A stretch of DNA of 64,000 bases. Origin: Cristatella mucedo. Lineage: Eukaryota; Bryozoa; Phylactolaemata; Cristatellidae. The notes beneath the pieces are model-generated. The model made no database searches. It was given only the letters and a program-made list of their open reading frames with translations, and was not told the origin of the DNA. The stretch lies in contig WPIO01000021.1 of the NCBI GenBank assembly GCA_009760855.2, positions 5,583,001 through 5,647,000 of the forward strand. Direction: 5' to 3'. Positions 52,401 through 63,500 of the stretch are shown here, one piece after another. The translations under genes and the position numbers were made by a program. Positions within the stretch are counted from its first letter, which is position 1. Each line of letters starts with the position of its first letter.

Positions 52401-53823
52401 CTGTTAAAACTAGGCCTTAAAGATTGTGCTTTTTTTCTGGCTTCTTCGATCCATTTAGGCTCTTGCTCGTGAAGGTGGCTCAGTGATCTGACTTAAAACA
52501 GGAGTGGCATATTCTGTTCTCTCAGGGCGCTGTACAAGTGAATTATGTTTTTATTTTTTTCTTCTTTACCATATGTGGACCATCAAAAGTGAAGGTCAGC
52601 TTCTTTAACAGCCTTGTTTATATTGCAACAGAAGAACTTCTGTGGCTATGATTCCTTTTGCAGTGGGCAATAAAGGATTGCCTACTTCTGGACCCGAATC
52701 TTCGACCTAGGTCGGGAAGTGCAAGCACTTTACCATCTCAACCTCTCACAGGTCAGCACCATAACCAGAGACGATCTTTGCTGCGGCAGATCGTGTTTCT
52801 TTCCTCTTCATGAGCAATGTGAAAGGTCACAGAGTTCATCCTCACTGTTACTCCCGAGTGGTCTGTCTTCACCAGCTCTTCCTCAATGTATACCTTCCAT
52901 TCTGCTCCTGCTGACCTCATCTTGAAGTTCATCTCCTAGTCGAAGATGACTGCTAATTCTCTAGACCCCAAGCCTACTGTCCTTCTGAGCTGCATAGATT
53001 TGCTGCTGCCTGTGTAACTAACATAATAAATAGGTCCATAGCTTCGGATTTTGTCGTTGCATTCTTCAAAGAAGGTATTACTAGGCCACTCATTGAAAAG
53101 TCAACTCAAGAATAGGAGAACTTCAATAACTTTTGCCTAGTCTCCCTCTTACTCTCTCATGCCATCTTATTAAAGCCACTGGAACAAGTAGTGGCGGACC
53201 AGTTAACCTCTCATATAAAGAACATCAAGCCTAGCAAATTAAATATAAAATAAATATAATTCATTTATATAGTGCCCGAAGAGAACTTATCTCTATTCAG
53301 GTGCTTCACATATGCCTCGGGGCTCGAGCCCACGACCTCAGACCTTGGTCGGGGCAAGCACCTTAACCGCTAGACCAAACCAGCTCGTTCCAGTGAGGTT
53401 TTCGAGTTAACCAATCTGCTGAATTAGCATCCTCAGGTATGCTGATGTAGATCGAGTCTCTCTGCTAGTTTTAGTTCTGCTGGATCTCTCTGCTTTGTTT
53501 GATATCTTTGATCAGCTTACTTGAGCACCATCATCGCTATCGAGTTTCATGTGCATTGTTTCTGTAATGGTTTGGCCCCTATTTTAGTGGAAGATTCACC
53601 AGCATAGTTTTCAGTAGCAAACAGTCATGTCGTGACTCTTAAAAAAAATTGTGTACCCTGAATCTCTTTTTAGGTCCACTTCCTTTTCACAATGTATACC
53701 TTCCCATTTGCTCCTTCTGTGTGAATGGAAAAAATTATTTGTTATTATGCATATGTAATTGTGTTAGTATCACTAATCAGTTGAAAAACTTTCATTTAAT
53801 TATATAAATATATATATATATAA

Positions 53824-53868
<45 letters not shown>

Positions 53869-56800
53869 CTAAGAGATTTATTTATTTTAGAGTGCTATGC
53901 AAAGATAATATTATTAGCTTAGCTCAGCAGCTCAGTTTGAGAAGCAATCAGTTGACAGTCAGTCGCAGTAAGTCAATCAGTCTTAACTGAAAGATTTTGA
54001 TTTGTCTTTATTTGTTTGAGCAACAACTTTCAAACCGGCTTTACTGATATATCAGGCACTTTTAGACTGCCGACACGTTTACTGATGTCCTATACCCTCT
54101 AACACTCACACCTGTGGCTCTATAAATTTGAATTCAATTGCATCAGAGGGCCCCAGACTATAAGACCTACATTCTTAATCTAGATGTAGCGTGTGGGCAG
54201 TAAATATGTTTTGCTCAGCCATCGCCATCAGCGCTAGCATATTGCTACCCTTTCAATTTGTCGATTGTCCAGGCAATCGGCATATGGTTATTATTCATTG
54301 CTTTTGTCAAGTAGCGACTGGCCTTGCTGAAACTTGAAAACCTGCCACACTTTGTAGGAATGTGGCGATCTAATCAGGCAAATTTTAAGTAGCTAGCTTT
54401 GTTTGCTATAGCTAAGTTGGCATTGCACTCTACTTCCGATCTGATGGAACCAGTTGGGATAAAATAAGACGTCTACTAAGTCAATAGGCTCATATATCAT
54501 TTATATAGCAGCAGAAAATCCTAAGCAGCTATCACCTTTCATTTATATAGCAGCAGAAAATCCTAAGTAGCTATCACCTTTCATTTATATAGCAGCAGAA
54601 AATCCTAAGCAGCTATCACCTTACTTGGAGTGGCAATAAAGATTGCCTGTAGCAGGTCTTGAACTAACGACCTGGTTCGTTAAGTGGGAGCACCTTACTC
54701 CTGGGCTAGGACCCTATGACCCTTTCAGTGTATAGATCTGGTTATTCAATTTACTACAGAAATTCAGGTCGATCCGACAACTCAATGCTCCAGCTCCGAT
54801 GCCTCGGATAGCTCTTAAAAAGCCGAAGAAGTTAAAAAAGAAGCTTCATGATATGCTATGGCCAATGAAGATGTTGTGGTGACATTGGCTGTAATTTCTG
54901 ACCGGCAGTATAACAGCTTAATTGGCTTGCTCCATCCAATTATTTTTACTGCTTTGTAAGTTTGAAAAAATACAAAGCTATGAGCTAGTTTGCTTGGGTT
55001 AATAATAATAATAATATTGCACTTGATAAAGCGCCCTCAGAGAACTTAATCTCTTTCTAGGCGCTTTACATTTGCTGCAAAGTGATACGCAATAGAATAG
55101 TAAGTAAAATCATGCTTGAAAAAAAAAGCACGAGGGTTGAACGAGCATTGTTTGCCAGAGCCAGAGTCAAATCTGAAATATCTCGATTGTCTTTGAGCTC
55201 ACTCCTGTCAGTCGTCAGTCAATCGTACTTCCACATTTAATAATAATAATAATAATGTACTTGATAAAGCACCCTCAGAGAACTCAATCTCTCTCTAGGT
55301 GCTTTACATTTGCTGCAATGGGAAATGCAATTGAATGGTGAGTAAAATCATGCTTGACAAACAAAAAAAATGAATAACATCGTTAGGGGTGACATGCACA
55401 GGGTCAGCATGCAAATGTGGTTAGTGGCAGCATGCACAGTGTCAGCACGCATAAGCACATGAAGCACGAATCACGGGGACCCACTAAATGTTGTCCTAAA
55501 TAGGTGTGTTTTTAAATTCTTTTCAAATGTGGTCAGGTCAGGGAATGTTCTGACGCAGGTCGGGAGGGAGTTCCAGGCTTTGGGATCATATGAACTAAAT
55601 GCGCGGTCTCCAAAGGATTTAAGGTTTGTATGAGGTATTTCTAGACTGTTGGATTCCAAAAAGCGGGTGGTACGATGCTTGGTCTGATGGGGTAGTATAT
55701 CTGAGAGATAGGCTGGAGCCATAGAATTTAAAGGACCTAAAAGTGAGCGACAAAACCTTGAAGTCAATACGTTGCTTGACTGGTAGCCAGTGCAGGTCGG
55801 CGAGAAGTGGTGTAATGTGGCAACTGCGACGCTCATGACAGACGAGCCTAGCTTCGGAGTTTTGCACCAGCTGCAATCGCCTGATCGCGCATGCCGGTAG
55901 GCCAGCGAGCAGTGAGTTGCAGAAGTCGAGGCGGGATGTCACGAATGCATGGATCAACTTGGACGTGGTATCCTTATCTAAACAAGCCCGAATTTTAGCA
56001 ATGTTATGAAGCTAAAAATAGGCAGATTTGACTGTGGAGCTGATATGGTCGTCTAACGAGAGGTCGCTTTGGAATATGACACCTAGATTTCGAGCTGATT
56101 CGACAGGAGATATGCTGGCAGAGTCAATTTTGAGAATTAACGCTCCGGCGGAAAAAAGCCATCACTATATGACCGCCCCTGATGTAGCTACACGTTTGTT
56201 AGGGTAATAAGAGGGTTTCCTAAAATGCCAGGCATGATAAACTTGTGCAAAACACGTCAAAATATTTGATAGCCTCAAAACAAGCATATGCTGCTGGCAG
56301 GTATTTGTTTAGTAATGCCGTATGATGTGGTGACACTGTACCGCCGGGATTCTCTATGACCTCCCTTGTCTGGCCAGGCTTAGAGGCCACAAGCTTCTGT
56401 GTCGTCTCTTCTGCGGCAGCACATTCAAATGAGCCTGGATTTTACTGAAAAGGTCGGCTACTGGTTTAGGCTGAATATCCTGCCAGTCACTCTAGATCAC
56501 TCTCTATAGTCGTTCTATGGGGTTTAAATAGGGCAACTGGCTGGGCCACTGCACCAGCAGCAAACAAAGAATTGTCAAGAAGTAGTTAACCAGCCATTCA
56601 GTTTGCTTAGGGCTGCTATCTTGCTGCCAAAGGTAACAATCTCCAAGCAGACCGAGCAGATTATTTGCGCTTTGAAATCCAACCTGCTTGATCAACAACA
56701 ACTTAAATGAAGTACTTTTTTTGACGAATCCTCCTGTTTGGTGCTGGTGCAGTGGCCCAGCCAGTCGCCTTATTTGAACCCCATAGAACGGCGATGAAGT

Positions 56801-59800
56801 GATATCGACTGGCGGCTGAGGCAGGATATTCGGCCTAAACCAGTAGCCGACCTTTTCAGTAAAATCCAGGCTCATTTGAAAGTGCTGCAGCAGAAGAGAC
56901 AACACAGATGCATGTGGCCTCTATGGCCGGTTAGCCGAGGGAGGTAATAAAGAATCGTGGTGGGATGACGTCACAGTAAACACATACATGCCAGCAGCAC
57001 ATATTTTGTTTCTGGGTTGTTAATAAATATTTTTCCTTGTTGTACCTAGCTTTAGTATATCTGGCACTGTAGTAAACCTTATTACCCTAGCGAATGTAAA
57101 GCCACATCAGTGGCCAACTTCGAGGATTTTGTGCGCCTGAGTGTATATGATTAACATATTCTCGGGACTGAAAAATTAGTTGAGGCCCCTTCCTCAAAGT
57201 GTGCTTCTTGGGTTAGATTAAAATGCATGTTCTGTCTTGCCGAAATAATCGCCGAGCAGAATTTATACTTCTTTTTTATGCAGACAACACGCAGCTGTAC
57301 ATGGCTTGGATCCTCCCCTGCCTTTCAGCTTCTCAAACTCACTCAGCTCCCTAACAGCATTCGTTATTTACATTCTCGCTTGGAGGGCATCAAACTTCCT
57401 AAAATTGTATGATAACAAAATCATCTTACTAATTATGGGGAAACTAAGTGTTACTCCGAAACCGGAAAGCCTAACTCCAAATTGGCTCTAGGTAAGGCGG
57501 CTGCTTTCACGACCTCGGTCCCGAGGTCGTGGGTTCGATTCCTGCAGTGGGCGATTCTTTATCGCCACTGCAAGCGGTGGTGAAAGCCATAAAGGCTCTT
57601 CTGTCGCTATACAAAAAGAGGCTGTTTAATTAGCTAGGATTTATTTATTTACCAGCATATGTCCAATGACCTCTGCTCAGAAATGCGATGTCCTTCATCA
57701 AAATGACTTTTCACTAGGTAAGCTTTTCAGCTCCACAATATAGTCGTCTACTTTTGTCTACATAACGTTTGCTCTGTCCAAGTGAAACGTCCTTCTGTGT
57801 GGTTGTGCATTATGAAACTGTGAACGTTGTAACTAAGGGCAAGAGCAACATGATTTTGTACAGCGCATGGTCTGCTTACCAGTGCATGATTGAGTGAGTG
57901 CTACTAACCATGGATCCTAAAACCAGCGGTCATGAGTCTTTAGTATGCTTGTGCATTCTTGACTAAGAATGATACCTTTGCTTTTAATTAACTCTTGGTT
58001 ATTGCTTCTCTCGAAGCAAATTTTAAAGCACCTGAATGGAGATTGTCATGCCAAGGTGCTGTACAAGAAAATTATTATTATTATTATTGCTGATACATTT
58101 GATTCGGAAATGGGCCGTGTGCTGTTGTTATGTGAGTTGGCTGCTTAGGAAACATGTCAGTGCTTGCCTGTTGCACTTCTTGCCGGATTCCTTGGCCCGT
58201 TTGTTGATAAATTCCATATTTTAGGTACAGATATGTGGATTACCTTTTGGGAAACACTGTGCTAGAGAACCATAACTTGCAACACCTCATCACTAACAAA
58301 TTGTTATTTCACAAAGTTTTTTCAGAGGTAAGTTTTTACTTTTACTGCCAACTAGGATTTACTCGATACACTAAGTATCACCTTCTGTAAAAATGCATCT
58401 CTGAAACTTCTATGTCTAACGCTTCTTCAGCACTAATTAAGGGTTTGCGGCAAGTCATTTTGTGCATATCAAGGTTTGAAAGGAGCTATTTTGTGCATTC
58501 CCTTTAAAAAAAAAACATCTCAAGAAATTATGTGTGGCACTTCCTCAGCAATAGACAAGGATTCGAAGTAAGCATGTCTGTGCATTGGCAGCTGTACATG
58601 CCTGACATGGCTTGAAACAGTGCTAGAAAACACGGTGAGCTCGAAACAGTGCTGGAAAAATGGATGAATTGATAAAAAGGAACCGACCTAAGGGATTTTT
58701 TTGGAACTCATTTAATGGTTACTTAGGTCTTGACTGACTTAGAATGCTAAATGTAGCTATTAAAGTGACTTTGTGTTGCATAATGTCAACAGAATATTTT
58801 TATTACCCTTAGATCGCCATAGTTTTGGCATCTCGAACGTTTCTCAAGAGTTATGTAACACTGTTAAACATTCCTACGGGTAATTTTTCATTCGATATTG
58901 CTCTTGAGTAGTTCTTCCTTGGTTTATGCAATTCGAATGTGCAAAACCTGATATAAAAAATCCTTGATTATTCCTGAAGAACTAAAGCAGTCATTGAGAT
59001 GCATTTTTTGAGAAGGACATACTTCGATACATACACAACAGCTTACTTCGCTGTGTTGTGATTATGCTACCCAACAAGGTTTGACTAAAATTACAACTCT
59101 TCTAAATTATCAAATCGCTTAACAGGTTTATTTTGCATGCTTGTCCCACATTGTGAGCAAACATAGGTGGTAGTATTCACCATGTGTCATAAATATGACG
59201 TAGCATACGATTTCCTACCGACTAGTAGCATGCTTCAGGATTGGTTTCATGAAACTCGGCAGGTTTGTGGTTTCATTCTGATATGGGGGGTGTGGATTTT
59301 TCAGCCCTATGCTTTGCTTACATACACACACTGGTGTAGTTAAAAACACCCGATATTTAGTAGAACAGACTAGGCAATGTTGCCAATAGCAAATCATGGC
59401 GAGTTATCTAAAAAGACAAAAGCTAAGCACGAAAGCTCTCTGCTGTCCATCATTGTTAGCAGTGATGGTAAAGCGCCAGTAAGTAACCTTGTCATCGCAT
59501 TTGTGACCATTTCTAATCTGAAGAACGAGACAAATAGCGAACTGTGGTCCAGGAAATTAGAATAGCAAATAGTAGCAAAAAGAATAGAAAATCCCTATTG
59601 GATATCACTTGGCGAGTAGTGATTACCTGCAAGAAATTGGAAAATAGAGCATCAAGCGTCCGAGCTTTATTGTAAGTAAATGTGAAATTCAATGGCAAAA
59701 TCAATTTGCCAACCATCACAAACAACCGAAGCCGAATAATAAACTATGCTCACTAATGTCTCTGCTTTATTTTCATAATGTTGACTTTTTTGAGTCCAAA

Positions 59801-60463
59801 TTGATGCTAGTTGATTAATTTCTCTAGGGCACGACACCTGTCAGCGATCTACATATGGGGAATCACAGTACACCTCTGCTTGTGATTGTTACCATAAAAC
59901 CCAAAATTCTCAGAATCACCTTGCAAACCTGTGTCAGTTAATGAGCTGCACATGTATGTAGAGGTGACTTTGTCAGTACCAGTTGTTCTTCTACCAGTGA
60001 TAAAATGGCAATTAATGCTTAGCCAGCAGCTGGGTTACCATAGTGTAGCCGGGGCATCGGAGCCCCTAATAGCCGTGCTTTTTCTCTTTTACAAATGAAG
60101 GATGACCTTTTGGTCATAGTACTTTTACCTCGGTGCTGAGATGTGATCATGATGAGTGATCATCTTAGCATCTTAACCCTGTCCAACAGACTTGGCACAT
60201 GGTGGGCTATGCCGTTTCCATCAGCCGAGAGTAAACAATGTAGCTGTCAGATCATCTATGTTGTAGCTTGCCATACTATTTGCTCACAATAAAAGTTCTA
60301 TATCCTTTTGTGTGTAGCATAGCATAAGTACTGAAGTTTGAACTAGAGGTAATGCTTTACAATTGTAGTGAAATCATGGTCAAGCTCAATTCTAGTACGA
60401 TAAAAATACAGGGCAAAACTTTGCCGGGTTATCGTGGCTCAAGTAGTTACTAGGTTAGTGAGA

Positions 60464-60504
<41 letters not shown>

Positions 60505-60520
60505 CATATATATATATATG

Positions 60521-60586
<66 letters not shown>

Positions 60587-63500
60587 CTGATATATATATG
60601 TGTATATATATATATATGATATAATGCATATATTCAGATGCTGAAGCTGTGATTGAGGCAAAAATTCAGATAGCTACTAATAGTGAAGGCTTGATGCTCA
60701 CCTGAACCTCATTAGTTACAAAATGCCTAAGAGGTTTTTAGTAAAGGTAATAAGTGACTTTTTTGTAAAAGCATAACACGACTTTTCTATTGCAAAAACC
60801 AATAGTCAGAGGCTGGGTTACTTGTAGATTTACTTAGACCGAAATACATCGCTTTAGCGGATTGCCGTGCCAGTTGCAGGCGACTCTATTGCTTTTTTTT
60901 TTTATAGATTTACCACCCTATTTACTCATTTTTGCAAGGTTTGCGAGTCTGACACACAATTTAGATGGCTTCGAAAAAAATTGCATTGCTTTAATGCTCC
61001 CAGTGCACCAACACTGCCCCCCCTTTTGCATCTGCCATCGACCGCCGGGTTATCTCCTTCCCACGCTCTAGCTAGGCCGAGAGACTCCACCTCCTCATGG
61101 CGAGTCATTCCCCTAGCTGTAAACCGACCATCAAGCGACAGATAAACTTCCAAGCCATGTGCAATCGTGCACGATGCCAAGCCATTTTCATACAAATGGG
61201 TATTGAAGACTTTGCAGGGATGTAGCCACATTTGCATGTTGCTTCTTGAATTTCTTTAGGAGCTCCTGTCTTATAATTCGATTCTAGTTAGCACTCAGCA
61301 AGTTGCTCCCATTGTCGATGTAAATGATTTTGAGCCTTGGATGGTGTGCTAGACTCCTTTTGCATGTTTTCCCTTGTTGAATTTGTAATCAGCATGATTT
61401 TGACTTTCACATTTGCTTGCCCAGCAATAGTTTTGGTTTTCGCCGGTTTTCGTTTGGCTCTTTCTCACAAAGAAAGAGACTCGTCAGCTCTGTGTCAGTG
61501 TTTAAATTTTTTTAGCATAATCTGATGACGAAAGTTATGGACTGGTTAGATGCTGATTCCGGGATCAAGTTAAGACCAAAGAATTAAAAATATCTCCAAG
61601 GCTTGAAACAACCCATAGCAATGGTTTTTTGAAGCCAGCGACCGTGTACAAAGCTTTTAAAATCGCATTTGGCATTTGTCTGGCTGCCGGAGGCATTGCG
61701 TTAGTAACTTCAGCATTCACTAGTTACATGCTACGAACCAGATCTGGCAGATGTCAGAAGCCGAGGTATTCATTGGTAGTGTAGTGCTATTACGAATCCT
61801 CTGTGCAATAGTACACCTTTAAAGTAATGCTTGATGGGTGTAGAAGACATCAAGTAAGGTATTGAATTGCCTTGGTGGCACTTACAAGTGATGCCATCTT
61901 ACATTTGTTTATACCGCTGACCTAATTAACTCTCCTTGCCCGAAGCAACCTTGAGGGCAGAACCCTTATACGAAGATTCCACAGAATCTTGCCTTGTCTA
62001 TTGCAAATCCTAAATCGTAATTCGCGCCTTAAAGCTTTAATATGTAGCACTCTTAAGGCACTGTGACAAAGAGGATAATGAGGAATAATTCGAGAATGAG
62101 GCAGGCCTTTACCTCGCCGGAAGCAGCCGATCGTAGGAAGTTTGAAGGGGCAGTTAGCCACCCTACGGTTTTGGGGCTGTCCAAGTCTCGGGGGGCAGGG
62201 CCAGTTGGTTCCCCTACCCTGTGCCTATGGACTGGGTGTGATTAGTCAATCGTATCAGGATTGACGCTTGAAACTTTTGATTGATTGCAATTTGAATTGA
62301 TGTCGTCTATAGTAATCAAGTTGCACAGCATAGGCAACTTTTTGTTGGTGATGATGGTATACAACCATAATATGGTCGTGGCTTGAATGTTGCACCACTC
62401 ATTAGCATGCTGTCCTTTGTGCCTTTGTGTGCAAAAAGTTTACTGTGAGAGCTGCAGTCCACTGAACTTGTTTCTTTCACCACTTATGTCTGACTGTGCT
62501 ACCCGCCTTTTTTAATGCAGGCTCGCATTCTACAAAATATCATTGGGTATTTAGCAACCTCTCCTACCCGACATGATCTTTACATCAAGGCAAGTTGAAG
62601 GCTGCGATTATTGTCATGCACTGCTTTGCAGTGTTCGGTTTCTGACTTCACATTTGACAAGTTCATTGTCTGTTGGGTATTGTCTGTTGGGTTTTAAACT
62701 TTCAGGTGTCAACTCGATGGTTGCTTCTTGATTTTTTTTCACCAGGTGCTGCACAGTCTGCTCGATGTGTGGGGCGATGCCAGCAGCATCAGACGGTCTT
62801 CGTATGAGCAGCATGCTTACATCAGCCGCGCTCTCATCGTTTGCTTTGCCTTCCTGGGTGAGCAGGATAAGGTCAGCCATCGCCAGAGTAAGTGGCATCT
62901 ACAGGAGCTAGCAGCATGCAGCCACAGGCTCTTATTGGAGCGTGAATCGCCTAGTTTTTCTGCGTGCTATTGCATGCCGGTAAATTCGTAATTGCAAGTG
63001 CTTCGGGGATCTCACTGCATTGTTGTACTGCTAGCGTGTAGCCCCAAAGAATCGCGAGCGATTCAATCTGAAAATGAAAGACCATATATATCAGCATATA
63101 GCTGTGCACAGGCTCAGTGGCAATGACTCACCTACAGGCAGACTGTCGCCAAAACTGGCTGTCCCTGTCATGCTCGTCTTTTTTCATCAATTCAGCTAAG
63201 AGATAATCTCCACAGTGTTTACACACGTAATTAAATGATGCTCTATTCACAAGCCTGCTCGTCACTTTCATTATTCAATGCACAATTCAATTTTAAATTT
63301 CTAATATGAGGATGTACTGCAGCTATATATGCTAATTAATTAGTTATCTGCCGTGGTGCTTTTGCCATGACACACATCCTAGCTGTAGGCTGTATCATCG
63401 TAGTGGTACTTTAAATATCACAGAGGGCACATCGTAAGTGTGACGTCAGCAATGTGTTTACCGACTCTTGTACTCACACCCAAAATTATGTATTTTGATG

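Larger units (their letters stand above)
52027..58224. other. TELO2 intron 2, a transposon graveyard
   Basis: A 6.2-kb GT-AG intron. In order it holds a group B SINE, a LINE split by a group C SINE, a (TA)n tract, a SINE with a triplicated tail, two minus-strand LINEs, a Tc1 fold-back, and a LINE split by a group A SINE. I saw no alternative exon that preserves phase. Confidence 0.8.

Noticed and set aside
54497-54622. A CRISPR-like array of short repeats
   Set aside because: Units are head to tail without unique spacers and lie inside a SINE in a eukaryotic intron.
57490-57560. A possible functional tRNA gene (clear box A and box B)
   Set aside because: The same head with the same non-tRNA body recurs at 10.1, 20.6, 38.6, 39.0 and 45.5 kb; no proper acceptor stem closes, so these are tRNA-derived SINEs.
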